A stretch of DNA of 64,000 bases, taken from the NCBI GenBank assembly GCA_964473245.1, contig CAYYOL010000003.1, positions 26,002 through 90,001 on the forward strand, in the 5' to 3' direction. Origin of the DNA: CAYZJV01 sp964473245 (GTDB taxonomy: Bacteria > Spirochaetota > Spirochaetia > Sphaerochaetales > Sphaerochaetaceae). A model generated the notes under the pieces. It was not told where the DNA came from. It ran no database searches and worked only from the letters and a program-made list of their open reading frames with translations. Shown piece by piece: positions 52,421 to 61,298 of this stretch; within the stretch, counting starts at the first letter, position 1; every line of letters starts with the position of its first letter. The position numbers and the translations under genes are program-made.

Positions 52421-54931
52421 ATGGCTAAAAACTCACTTGCGCCTTTGGGGCGCAAGATATTTCTCGATAGATACGCATTGAAAGATGGAAAGAAAGAGTC
52501 TCTTCATGTAGGAGATCTAGTGGTTGCAGTAAGCAATCCGCAAACCGGACAGCGAGAGATCGGTAAAATCGCCTCCATCGATGGAGATGCGGTGACCGTG
52601 AAACTCGAAGACGGTACAGAGATCAACTCTACCCGGGAGAATGTCGACAAACCGATCGAAACTGAACCTTCTGAAATGCTCGCCCGAGTTGCTCGAGGAA
52701 TCTCTGCACAGGAGAAGAAAGAGAAGCGGGGGCACTGGGAGAAAGAGTTCAATTGGTTGCTCGAGGAGTGGAAATTCGTTCCGGGCGGCAGAATCCTCAC
52801 TGGTGCCGGAACTGAGCAGAACCTCACCTACTTCAACTGTTATGTGATCCCGTCTCCTAAGGATAGCCGAGGGGGGATCATCACCTCGCTTGGTCAGATG
52901 ACGGAAATCATGAGTCGCGGAGGGGGTGTTGGGATGAACCTCTCCTCTCTGAGACCTAGACATGCCTATGTGAAGGGCGTGAATGGTCGATCAAGTGGTT
53001 CCGTCTCCTGGGGAGCACTTTTCAGTTTCGTCACAGGGCTCATTGAGCAGGGTGGTTCCCGACGTGGGGCTCTCATGCTCATTCTCAATGTATGGCATCC
53101 TGATATCCTCGATTTCATCAACAGCAAACGGGAGATGGACAAGATCGTGAATGCGAACATCAGTGTCGGCATCACCGATGCGTTCATGGATGCAGTCCGT
53201 GCAGACAAAGAGTGGACAACCTATTTCCCTGATACATCGGATCCGGAATACAACGAATTGTGGGACGGAGATATTGATCGGTGGAAATCTCTCGGTAAAC
53301 GGGTGATCCCCTATCAGTCCATGAAGGCGAAGGAGATCTGGAATGCTATCATCGAGAGCGCCTGGGCTTCGGCCGAGCCCGGAGTATTCTTCGTTGATCG
53401 GTACAATCAGATGTCCAACTCCTGGTACTATACCAGTATTCAGTGCACTAACCCGTGTGGTGAACAGGGGTTGCCTCCCTGGGGAGTCTGCAACCTCGGA
53501 TCGATCAATCTCTCGAAGTTCGTGAAGAAGAAAGCTGTCCAATGGGACGATCTCGGACGTACTGTGCGAGGAGCCATTCGGTTCCTTGACGATGTGATCG
53601 ATGATACGCCCTACTTCTACGAGGAGAACAAGGAGCGACAACAGTCTGAGCGCCGAGTCGGTCTGGGAACCATGGGGTTGGCCGATATGTTGATAAAGAT
53701 GGAGTTACCCTATGGTAGCGAAGCATCGATAGCGTTCATCGACGAGCTGTATAAGTTTATCTGCGTGGAAGCCTACAAAGAGAGCGCCGAGCTTGCCGAG
53801 GAGAAGGGTTCCTTCCCTCTCTTCGATGCAGAGAAGTTCCTACAGAGCGGGTTCATGAAGCAGATGCCGGAAGAGGTTAGGGAGCTGGTTGCGAAAAAGG
53901 GTATCAGAAATGTCACGCTCCTCACTCAGGCTCCCACCGGAACCACCGGAACCATGGTCGGTACCAGCACCGGCATTGAGCCCTACTACTTCTGGGAATG
54001 GGAACGGGTTGGACGGATGGGTTCGAATCTTGAACGTGTAGCGGTGTATGACGAATGGGTGAAGGCTAACCCAGGCAAGGAGAAGCCGGACTTCTTCGTC
54101 TCTGCCATGGACCTCCCCCCTGAAGGGCATGTCCGAGTACAGGCTGCCATTCAACGTTGGGTCGATTCGAGCATTTCCAAAACGGGGAACACCCCTGCAG
54201 AGTATACAGTGGAGCAGACTGCCAATCTCTATGAATTGCTCTACGATCTCGGATGCAAGGGCGGCACTACCTATCGTGATGGTTCCCGGGATACGCAGGT
54301 ACTCATAGCAAAGGCAAAGAAGCAGGAGCAGGAGCAGGAGAAAGAGCTCGAGGCGCTTAAGATGGTAGTCGAAGAGCCAAAGTCCCGTATTAGGTCAAAG
54401 GTGCTCCATGGAACTACCTATCGAAAAGCTACCCCAATCGGAACAGCCTATATCACGGTCAATTCCGATGGAGGTCCATACGGAGAACCGTTCGAGGTCT
54501 TCATCAATGTGGCGAAAGTCGGTTCGGATGTGTCTGCAGACGCCGAAGGGCTCGGTCGACTCATCAGTCTGATTCTCCGCATGCCGAGTCCTCTGACTCC
54601 GAAACAACGGGCTCAGTCGGTAATCGCTCAGCTTCGAGGCATCGGTTCGGGACGACCTATGGGTTTTGGGAAGAATCGGGTCATGAGTCTCCCAGATGCC
54701 GTTGCACAGGTTCTGGAAGAACATATCGGGGTCGAGTCGAATGAAGGAGCCTATCCTCCTCTTCCCGACGAGGACGATGCGGACATCGCTGCAAAACAGT
54801 TCGATCTCGGGCTTGCAGCTGAGGTAGCTCCGAGTGTAACTCCCGATATCTGTCCGGTATGCGGTAATGTCACATTCGTGAATATCGAGGGGTGCAAAAA
54901 GTGCTTCTCGTGTGGACATAGCGAGTGTTAG
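52421..54931 (+). CDS. nrdJ: Adenosylcobalamin-dependent ribonucleotide reductase (class II)
   Basis: Makes deoxyribonucleotides with a B12 radical, independent of oxygen. ATG 52421 gives 836 residues (GTG 52415 and ATG 52379 are alternatives; GGGGG at 52402-52406 fits the GTG better). Active-site Cys lie in CTNPCGEQGLPPWGVCNLGS near residue 342. A C-terminal zinc-ribbon tail ends CPVCGN...CKKCFSCGHSEC. After DRYALKDGKKES there is an extra beta-rich segment of about 60 residues (HVGDLVVAVSNP to INSTREN) that resembles a KOW/SH3 barrel, before the conserved EPSEMLARVARGIS. Controlled by NrdR-like boxes. Confidence 0.93.
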   Translation: MAKNSLAPLGRKIFLDRYALKDGKKESLHVGDLVVAVSNPQTGQREIGKIASIDGDAVTVKLEDGTEINSTRENVDKPIETEPSEMLARVARGISAQEKKEKRGHWEKEFNWLLEEWKFVPGGRILTGAGTEQNLTYFNCYVIPSPKDSRGGIITSLGQMTEIMSRGGGVGMNLSSLRPRHAYVKGVNGRSSGSVSWGALFSFVTGLIEQGGSRRGALMLILNVWHPDILDFINSKREMDKIVNANISVGITDAFMDAVRADKEWTTYFPDTSDPEYNELWDGDIDRWKSLGKRVIPYQSMKAKEIWNAIIESAWASAEPGVFFVDRYNQMSNSWYYTSIQCTNPCGEQGLPPWGVCNLGSINLSKFVKKKAVQWDDLGRTVRGAIRFLDDVIDDTPYFYEENKERQQSERRVGLGTMGLADMLIKMELPYGSEASIAFIDELYKFICVEAYKESAELAEEKGSFPLFDAEKFLQSGFMKQMPEEVRELVAKKGIRNVTLLTQAPTGTTGTMVGTSTGIEPYYFWEWERVGRMGSNLERVAVYDEWVKANPGKEKPDFFVSAMDLPPEGHVRVQAAIQRWVDSSISKTGNTPAEYTVEQTANLYELLYDLGCKGGTTYRDGSRDTQVLIAKAKKQEQEQEKELEALKMVVEEPKSRIRSKVLHGTTYRKATPIGTAYITVNSDGGPYGEPFEVFINVAKVGSDVSADAEGLGRLISLILRMPSPLTPKQRAQSVIAQLRGIGSGRPMGFGKNRVMSLPDAVAQVLEEHIGVESNEGAYPPLPDEDDADIAAKQFDLGLAAEVAPSVTPDICPVCGNVTFVNIEGCKKCFSCGHSEC

Positions 54932-54971
54932 ACAGTTTCGATCGGAACATACATCATCTCGATTTATCAGC

Positions 54972-54998
54972 CTCCCGTCAGACGACGGGAGAATTTTT
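54972..54998 (+). terminator. nrdJ terminator
   Basis: CTCCCGTC, loop AGAC, GACGGGAG: a perfect 8-bp GC-rich stem followed by AATTTTTG. Classic intrinsic terminator about 40 nt after the nrdJ stop. Confidence 0.92.
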
Positions 54999-55049
54999 GA
55001 AAACCATTGAAGATTTCCCTTGTGGAGCCTCTTCCTGCAACCGCAAAGG

Positions 55050-55078
55050 TTGCAAACACCCCTGTATTGCGGTATAGT
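55050..55078 (+). promoter_or_regulatory. nifJ promoter
   Basis: TTGCAA at 55050-55055, 17 bp, TATAGT at 55073-55078. Predicted leader of about 98 nt. Confidence 0.65.
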
Positions 55079-55091
55079 CTAAGCGTAAGAG

Positions 55092-55110
55092 CCCTGTAGT
55101 TATTACAGGG
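55092..55110 (+). repeat. 5'-proximal hairpin in the nifJ leader
   Basis: CCCTGTA, 5-nt loop, TACAGGG: a perfect 7-bp stem starting about 7 nt into the predicted nifJ transcript. No T-run follows, so it is more likely an mRNA-stabilising or regulatory structure than a terminator. Confidence 0.55.
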
Positions 55111-55182
55111 TTGTATTGTGCGCAAATGGTTGTGTCCACAAGAGTGGTCACAGGTAAATATTATTTCAAATGGAGTGTCAAT

Positions 55183-58100
55183 ATGGGTAACAAGAAAATG
55201 GTTACTATCGACGGTAACAGTGCTGCTTCGCATGTAGCGTATGCATTCAGCGATGTTGCCGCGATCTATCCCATCACACCTTCCTCACCTATGGGGGAGT
55301 ATGCCGATTCATGGGCGAGCACCGGTAGGGAGAATCTGTTCGGTGAGAAAGTAGATATCATGGAGATGCAGTCTGAGGCTGGAGCTGCAGGAGCAGTACA
55401 CGGTTCTCTTTCGGCTGGAGCTCTCACGACAACCTTCACCGCCAGTCAGGGATTGTTGCTGATGATTCCGAACATGCACAAGATCGCAGGTGAAATGCTG
55501 CCGACAGTGTTTCATGTCTCGGCCCGTTCTCTTGCTGCCCAGTCACTCTCCATTTTCGGAGACCACTCGGACGTCATGTCCTGCCGAAACACCGGTTTTG
55601 CAATGACTGCAGCATCGAGCATTCAGGAGACCATGGATCTTGCTCTCGTTGCTCACCTGGCAACACTCAAGACGCAGGTTCCTTTCCTCTCCTTCTTCGA
55701 TGGTTTCAGAACCTCGCACGAGGTGCAGAAAGTCGAGGAGATCTCCTACGATGAGATGCAGGGTCTGGTGGAGCCCGAGTACATCGAGCAATTCCGCTCA
55801 CGTGCACAGCGTCCAGAACAGCCACGCCTCAAGGTTGCAGCCCAGAACGAAGATGTCTACTTCCAGGGACGTGAGACGGTGAACAAGTACTACGATGCAG
55901 TTCCCGCAATCGTTCAGGAGTACATGGACAAGGTTGCGAAGGTCACCGGAAGACAGTACCACATCTTCGACTATGTGGGAGCTCCCGATGCCGATCGTAT
56001 CGTCATTGCCATGGGTAGTGCTCTCGATACATTCGAATGGGCAGCCGACTACCTCAATAAGAAGGGTGAAAAAGTCGGTGTGTTGAAGGTCAGACTGTAT
56101 CGTCCGTTCTCTGCAAAGGATTTTGTTGCAGCTATTCCCGAGTCGGTGAAGAAGATTGCGGTGCTCGACCGTACCAAGGAGCCCGGTTCCATTGGTGAGC
56201 CACTCTACCTCGACGTAGTGACAGCTCTTGCGCAAATGGGCAGAAGTGGTCTTTCGGTCATTGGTGGTCGTTACGGACTCTCCAGCAAGGATTTCACTCC
56301 CAGTCATGCCAAGGCAGTTTTCGATCACATGAACGAAGGCAACTGGCACAACTTTACTGTGGGAATCACGGACGATGTGACCAAGCTCAGCATTCCTGTG
56401 AAGGATAAGATCGATGTGTCGCCCGAGGGTGTCGTATCCTGCATGTTCTGGGGTCTCGGCTCCGACGGTACTGTTGGTGCGAACAAGGACTCGATCAAGA
56501 TCATCGGTGGAAATACCGACATGAATGCGCAGGCCTATTTCTCATACGACTCGAAGAAGTCCGGCGGTATCACCATAAGTCACCTCCGTTTCGGAAAGAG
56601 TTCGGTGAATATGCCTTGGCTGATCGACAATGCCGATTTCGTAGCTTGTCACAATCCTGCCTATATCGGTCGATACGATATGCTTGCTCCGCTGAAAGAT
56701 GGAGGCGTGTTCCTCTTGAACTCGCAAGTTCCCACCGATGAAGTGTTCGAGCACCTCACCGCGAAAGAACAGCAGCAGATCATCGACAAGAAGATTCGAT
56801 TCTATAACATCAACGCACTCAAGATTGCCGAGAAAGTTGGTCTTGGAACACGAATCAATACTGTCATGCAGGCTGCATTCTTCAAGATTTCCGGAATCTT
56901 CCCTGAGAAGGAGGCTATCGATCTCATCAAGAATGCTATCAAGAAGACCTTCGGACGGAAGGGTGAAGATATCGTCAAGATGAACTGGGCTGCTGTCGAT
57001 GGCGCCTCCGATGCACTCGAAGAGGTTAAGATTCCCGCACAAGCAGGAAAGGCTTATGAGCCCAAGCGACTCATCGGTGAAGATGCCGATGATTTCGCGA
57101 AGGAGATCATCGAGCCGATCATGCATCTGAAGGGGAACGATATTCCAGTTTCCAAGATGTCTTTCGACGGCACGCTACCTACCAATACCGCCAGACTGGA
57201 GAAGCGCGGAGTTGCGCCGTTCATTCCGCATTGGATCAGTGAGAACTGTATCCAGTGTAACCAGTGTGTGCAGTCCTGTCCTCACGCAGCGATTCGTGGA
57301 AAACAGATCGATCCGAAGGACCTTGAGCATGCACCTGAAGGGTTCACCACACTCAAGTCCAACACCAAGAATGACCGTGAACTTCAGTTCAAGATTCAGA
57401 TCTATCCCGAAGATTGCCAGGGATGTGGCGTCTGTATCGAAACCTGTCCTTCAAAGGAGAAGTCGCTCAAGTTCAGCCCGATCGACGTTGAACGTGAAGC
57501 CGGCGAGACCACGAATGCCGAGTTCTTCGATGCTCTTCCCGATGATGTCGTTGACGGAATCTCCGTTAGCACAGTCAAGGGTATGCAGTTCAAGAAGCCT
57601 CTGTTCGAGTTCTCCGGCGCCTGTGCCGGTTGTGGTGAGACCCCTTATATCAAGTTGGCCTCTCAGATTTGTGGAGAACGGATGATTGTGGCGAATGCCA
57701 CCGGCTGTTCTTCGATCTACGGAGGAACGTTCCCGACCACCCCCTATGCACAGCGTAGAGATGGACGTGGACCAGCTTGGGGTAATTCGTTGTTCGAAGA
57801 CAATGCAGAGTATGGTCTGGGTATGCGACTTGCTGTTGAAGCAAACCGCAGACAGCTGAAAGCCAATGTGGAGAGATTGCTCGCCGCAGGTACCACAGAT
57901 GACCTTGCTTCGGCTCTCGCGAAGAACATCGAGCTCTGGGACGACAAGACCGAAGCATCTATCGATGCACAGAAGGCCACTCAGGCTCTGCTTGACGATG
58001 CCGTGAAGGCAGCGAAGAGCGATGAAGCTAAGGCGGCATTGAGAAAGATCGTCGAACTCAAAGATTACTTCTCGGAGAAGGATGTCTGGATTTTCGGTGG

Positions 58101-58716
58101 TGACGGATGGGCATACGATATCGGATACGGTGGTGTGGACCACGTAGTTGCATCGGGCAAGAATGTGAATATTCTGGTACTCGATACTGAAGTATATTCG
58201 AATACCGGTGGTCAGGCTTCCAAGGCTACTCCGATTGCCGCTGTTGCCAAGTTTGCAAACGCTGGAAAGCAGATGGGCAAGAAGAACATGGGTATCATGA
58301 TGATGAGCTATGGCCACGTCTATGTTGCCTCGATCGCTCTCGGTTCGAACCGGTTGCATGCTCAGAAGGCGCTTCAGGAGGCTGTCGCCTATGATGGTCC
58401 TTCCATTGTCTTCTGCTACGCTCCCTGTATCAACCATGGTATCAACATGATGAAGAGCCAGGTGATCGAAAAAGAGGCTGTCGATGCCGGTTACTGGCCC
58501 CTGTTCAGATACAACCCGACACTCGAAGACGGAAAGCGCTTCTCTTGGGATACCAAGGAGCCGAAGGGTGACTATCAGGAGTTTATCAAGAATGAGAGAC
58601 GATACACCTCTCTTCTCAAGACAAACCCTGACAAAGCAGAGGAGTTGTTCAAACTCGCTGAGGAGGATGCAAAGCGACGGCTTCAGCTCTACAAGAATGT
58701 TGGAGAAGTCATGTAA
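55183..58716 (+). CDS. nifJ: Pyruvate:ferredoxin (flavodoxin) oxidoreductase
   Basis: Oxidises pyruvate to acetyl-CoA and CO2, reducing ferredoxin; the hallmark of anaerobic pyruvate metabolism. ATG 55183 (GGAG 8 nt upstream) gives 1177 residues, a single-chain homodimer type. N-terminal IYPITPSSPMGEYAD is domain I. Two ferredoxin-type 4Fe-4S motifs lie at CIQCNQCVQSCP (about 689) and CQGCGVCIETCP (about 747). CAGCGETPY and the thiamine diphosphate motif GGDGWAYDIGYGG near 973 close the catalytic core. Confidence 0.97.
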   Translation: MGNKKMVTIDGNSAASHVAYAFSDVAAIYPITPSSPMGEYADSWASTGRENLFGEKVDIMEMQSEAGAAGAVHGSLSAGALTTTFTASQGLLLMIPNMHKIAGEMLPTVFHVSARSLAAQSLSIFGDHSDVMSCRNTGFAMTAASSIQETMDLALVAHLATLKTQVPFLSFFDGFRTSHEVQKVEEISYDEMQGLVEPEYIEQFRSRAQRPEQPRLKVAAQNEDVYFQGRETVNKYYDAVPAIVQEYMDKVAKVTGRQYHIFDYVGAPDADRIVIAMGSALDTFEWAADYLNKKGEKVGVLKVRLYRPFSAKDFVAAIPESVKKIAVLDRTKEPGSIGEPLYLDVVTALAQMGRSGLSVIGGRYGLSSKDFTPSHAKAVFDHMNEGNWHNFTVGITDDVTKLSIPVKDKIDVSPEGVVSCMFWGLGSDGTVGANKDSIKIIGGNTDMNAQAYFSYDSKKSGGITISHLRFGKSSVNMPWLIDNADFVACHNPAYIGRYDMLAPLKDGGVFLLNSQVPTDEVFEHLTAKEQQQIIDKKIRFYNINALKIAEKVGLGTRINTVMQAAFFKISGIFPEKEAIDLIKNAIKKTFGRKGEDIVKMNWAAVDGASDALEEVKIPAQAGKAYEPKRLIGEDADDFAKEIIEPIMHLKGNDIPVSKMSFDGTLPTNTARLEKRGVAPFIPHWISENCIQCNQCVQSCPHAAIRGKQIDPKDLEHAPEGFTTLKSNTKNDRELQFKIQIYPEDCQGCGVCIETCPSKEKSLKFSPIDVEREAGETTNAEFFDALPDDVVDGISVSTVKGMQFKKPLFEFSGACAGCGETPYIKLASQICGERMIVANATGCSSIYGGTFPTTPYAQRRDGRGPAWGNSLFEDNAEYGLGMRLAVEANRRQLKANVERLLAAGTTDDLASALAKNIELWDDKTEASIDAQKATQALLDDAVKAAKSDEAKAALRKIVELKDYFSEKDVWIFGGDGWAYDIGYGGVDHVVASGKNVNILVLDTEVYSNTGGQASKATPIAAVAKFANAGKQMGKKNMGIMMMSYGHVYVASIALGSNRLHAQKALQEAVAYDGPSIVFCYAPCINHGINMMKSQVIEKEAVDAGYWPLFRYNPTLEDGKRFSWDTKEPKGDYQEFIKNERRYTSLLKTNPDKAEELFKLAEEDAKRRLQLYKNVGEVM

Positions 58717-58742
58717 CACTCCCAGTTTTTCGGTATACAACG

Positions 58743-58772
58743 AGCCGCCCGATATTCGGGCGGCTTGTCTTT
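58743..58772 (+). terminator. nifJ terminator
   Basis: AGCCGCCCGA, loop TAT, TCGGGCGGCT: a perfect 10-bp stem followed by TGTCTTTG, 27 nt after the nifJ stop and before the converging nitroreductase gene. Confidence 0.88.
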
Positions 58773-58796
58773 GAGATACTTCTGGAGTGTTCTGGA

Positions 58797-59579
58797 TTAG
58801 GCAAGCCAGTGGTCTATGATGGCTTGAGATGAACGGTTCATCTCCTCCATGAAATCGCTTGTGTGTTTTTTGAAGTAGTAGTAGTCCGAGATAGTTCCGG
58901 TATTTTCGAATGGAAGAATACCTTGCTTTTTAAGCCTCTGCTCCTGAAGGCCGAAAGCTCTTTCGAGGTCGCTCAGATGCGCTTCTGTATAGCTGTTCTC
59001 CATGAAGATGGAATCGATGGGGCAACGGACTGCCGGATATGCCAATGGCGCCGGATTTTTCGGATAACCAAAGATGACCAAGGTCGCAACAGCGGTATAT
59101 TGTGGAAGTTCGAAAAGTTCCACAATCTGTTCATGCTGTTCCAGAATGTCACCGATATAACACGATCCTATACCGAGAGATTCTGCTGCAATCACAGCAG
59201 TCTGTGCTGCAATCAACGCATCACTCATAGCTAACAACAGGTCTCCGGCACCTGGAGCTCGCCAAGGTATGTTCTGTGATTCCCCTTTTTCAACCGATCC
59301 AGACTCCTTGTAGTAGTTTACCCATTTTCGGACATCCGAAAGGAAGAGCCATACAAGAGGAGCAGTAGCTATCATGCCTTGGTTGTCACAGAGAAGTGCG
59401 AGCTTATCCAATTTTTGTTGATCGGTCACTTCAATGACTGAATAGAACATCATGTTTCCTGCCGTGGGGGCTCGCAAGGTTGCTTTCTGCATGAGTTCTC
59501 GATGTTCGGCTCGTATAGGCTCTTTCTTGAAGGATCTGTGCGTTCGACGGTTCATCAATAGGTCAATGGTGTGGTTCAT
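58797..59579 (-). CDS. Nitroreductase-family flavoprotein
   Basis: A 260-residue FMN-binding reductase using NAD(P)H. AAGGAG 6 nt upstream fixes ATG 59579. The N-terminal motif LLMNRRTHRSFKKEPI carries the FMN-phosphate Arg residues; TLRAPTAGNMMFYSV and ESLGIGSCYIGDILEQ are typical. An unusual C-terminal 60 residues (YTEAHLSDLERAFGL to the end) extend the standard fold. It is divergent from an MFS transporter over a shared operator-like palindrome. Confidence 0.88.
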   Translation of the reverse strand: MNHTIDLLMNRRTHRSFKKEPIRAEHRELMQKATLRAPTAGNMMFYSVIEVTDQQKLDKLALLCDNQGMIATAPLVWLFLSDVRKWVNYYKESGSVEKGESQNIPWRAPGAGDLLLAMSDALIAAQTAVIAAESLGIGSCYIGDILEQHEQIVELFELPQYTAVATLVIFGYPKNPAPLAYPAVRCPIDSIFMENSYTEAHLSDLERAFGLQEQRLKKQGILPFENTGTISDYYYFKKHTSDFMEEMNRSSQAIIDHWLA

Positions 59580-59621
59580 AGGTGACTCCTTTCGATTGTT
59601 CGAGGCTGTTACTACCGTCTG

Positions 59622-59642
59622 TACCAATCAACGGCATTGGTA
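59622..59642. promoter_or_regulatory. Operator-like palindrome in a divergent promoter region
   Basis: TACCAAT (59622-59628), 7-nt spacer, ATTGGTA (59636-59642), a perfect 7-bp inverted repeat overlapping TATAGTATACA, a likely -10 region of the MFS gene. Suggests a dimeric repressor controlling the nitroreductase and the MFS gene; the regulator is unknown. Confidence 0.55.
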
Positions 59643-59666
59643 TAGTATACAAAGTAGAAGGTCGTT

Positions 59667-60977
59667 ATGAAAAGTGTTCGTGTGTATCCATACCGCTGGG
59701 TTGTCCTCAGTGCCCTCATGGCGGTGATATTGGCCTCCGAAATGCAATGGTTGGTGCTTGCCCCCATATCCCGGGCTGCAGGCAGTTTCTATGGTGGTCA
59801 AATTCCGCCGGACTCTCTTATAGGTCCGGACATCCTGACCCTCATACACTTGGTTGCTTTTGTCTTCCTGAGCATTCCTTCCACACTAATAATAGATAGA
59901 GTCGGACTGAAATGGACTCTTCGTCTCAGTGCCGTCCTCATAGCTGTATTCAGCCTATTGAAGGGATTCGGTGCCCGTAATTTCTATGTAGTGGTCGCAT
60001 CGCAGATTGGACTCTCGGTAGCCCACGCACTGATCATGAACAACGTCACCCTTGTCGCAGCTCGTTGGTTTCCGCTCAGAGAACGGGGATTCGCGACTGG
60101 ATTGGTTTCGTTCGCACAATATCTTGGCTTGCTGCTCATTATGATCATAAGTCCGCGATTGGTGGTCACGAACCCGAGGATGGAAGGGTATGGTTCGGGA
60201 ATTCCCTCCTTGCTGTTCTGGCTCGGAATAATCACAGCTGTTGGAGCTGTAGCTGTTCTGTTTCTGTTCAAGGAGAAGCCACCCACACCAGCGTCGCGTG
60301 AGCCCATAGAGATAGAGAGTTACCTCACTTCATTCAAGATCCTTCTGAAGAAAAAGCATATGGGTGGGTTTATAGCGATTTTCGGCTTGGTATGGGGGCT
60401 GTTCAATGTATTCATCGCAAAGATAGACAGCATAACCGCCTTCATCGGTATACAGAATTCCAATGGTATCGTTGGTGTTTTGCTACTACTTGGGGGAATG
60501 GTCGGCTCTGTGGTGATTCCGATTCTCTCAGACTACACCCGAAAACGGAAGGTGTTCTTCCTCATCTGTATGATAGGTATTGCAGCAGGAGTCTTGGTAT
60601 TCGCAGTCACTCCTCTCCTCTCCAAATACTTCTCATCTTCAGTGGGGGCTGGCTTTGCTGCTGCTATCATTTTGGGATTCTTTTTTCAAAGTGCCATCCC
60701 ACTCGGGTATCAGTATGCCTCTGAGCTGAGCTATCCGGCTAAAGAGGCTTCAAGTCAGGGTGTACTCCTATTGTATGGGCACTTCGTCGGGGTAGTTTTT
60801 CTGGTTTTCATGAACTTGCAAGGGGGAGCGTTTCTCGAGCATACGTTAATCGCAAGCGTCATTCTCCTGTTTGTTTCCGTTTTGGGGATACTGTTCATCA
60901 AGGAATCCCCCATCATTGTGACTGAGGATGAGAGGCTCCGAGAGGCGGTAGGCAAAGAGTCGGTACATCAGAGCTGA
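59667..60977 (+). CDS. Major facilitator superfamily transporter
   Basis: A 436-residue protein with about 12 membrane spans. The MFS loop 2-3 motif appears as LIIDRVGLKWTLRLSAV near residue 75, and a second-half copy as PILSDYTRKRKVFF near 285. AGAAGG lies 5-6 nt before the ATG. The sequence resembles the FLVCR-like branch, but the substrate is not evident. It is divergent from the nitroreductase. Confidence 0.85.
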   Translation: MKSVRVYPYRWVVLSALMAVILASEMQWLVLAPISRAAGSFYGGQIPPDSLIGPDILTLIHLVAFVFLSIPSTLIIDRVGLKWTLRLSAVLIAVFSLLKGFGARNFYVVVASQIGLSVAHALIMNNVTLVAARWFPLRERGFATGLVSFAQYLGLLLIMIISPRLVVTNPRMEGYGSGIPSLLFWLGIITAVGAVAVLFLFKEKPPTPASREPIEIESYLTSFKILLKKKHMGGFIAIFGLVWGLFNVFIAKIDSITAFIGIQNSNGIVGVLLLLGGMVGSVVIPILSDYTRKRKVFFLICMIGIAAGVLVFAVTPLLSKYFSSSVGAGFAAAIILGFFFQSAIPLGYQYASELSYPAKEASSQGVLLLYGHFVGVVFLVFMNLQGGAFLEHTLIASVILLFVSVLGILFIKESPIIVTEDERLREAVGKESVHQS

Positions 60978-61011
60978 ACCCCTTTGTCTTCTCATGTCGG
61001 AAGAAAACAAT

Positions 61012-61031
61012 GGACCGCCCCATGGCGGTCC
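61012..61031. terminator. Bidirectional terminator between MFS gene and rubredoxin
   Basis: GGACCGCC, loop CCAT, GGCGGTCC: a perfect 8-bp stem. The minus-strand side is followed by ATTGTTTTCTT, a good T-rich tail for rubredoxin; the plus side by TTCAGCTT. Confidence 0.85.
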
Positions 61032-61052
61032 TTCAGCTTAGAGGCTGACTGA

Positions 61053-61214
61053 TTAATCTTCTGGTGAGAAGTCGGTCTTTGCTGCTCCACAGAGTGGGCA
61101 GACCCAGTCTTCGGGAAGATCTTCAAACGCAGTTCCGGGCTGGACACCGTTGTCCGGATCGCCCTCTGCTGGATCATAAACATAACCACACAAATCGCAA
61201 ACATACTTTTTCAT
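61053..61214 (-). CDS. Rubredoxin
   Basis: A 53-residue redox protein with one Fe bound by four Cys: CDLCGY near residue 6 and CPLCGA near 39. The conserved aromatic/Asp core reads YVYDPAEGDPDNGVQPG and FEDLPEDWVCP. GGAGGAAC precedes the ATG at 61214. In anaerobes it carries electrons for oxygen or peroxide detoxification. It is a single-gene unit with its own promoter and terminator. Confidence 0.97.
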   Translation of the reverse strand: MKKYVCDLCGYVYDPAEGDPDNGVQPGTAFEDLPEDWVCPLCGAAKTDFSPED

Positions 61215-61244
61215 GTTCGTTCCTCCATTTGGAATCTTATGGGA

Positions 61245-61273
61245 AGGATAGCGTGCAATAGTGAAAAATGCAA
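61245..61273 (-). promoter_or_regulatory. Rubredoxin promoter
   Basis: Minus strand TTGCAT (61268-61273), 17 bp, TATCCT (61245-61250), giving a leader of about 25 nt with GGAGG. Confidence 0.55.
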
Positions 61274-61298
61274 TAAAAAATGCCTATCATTCTCCCTC

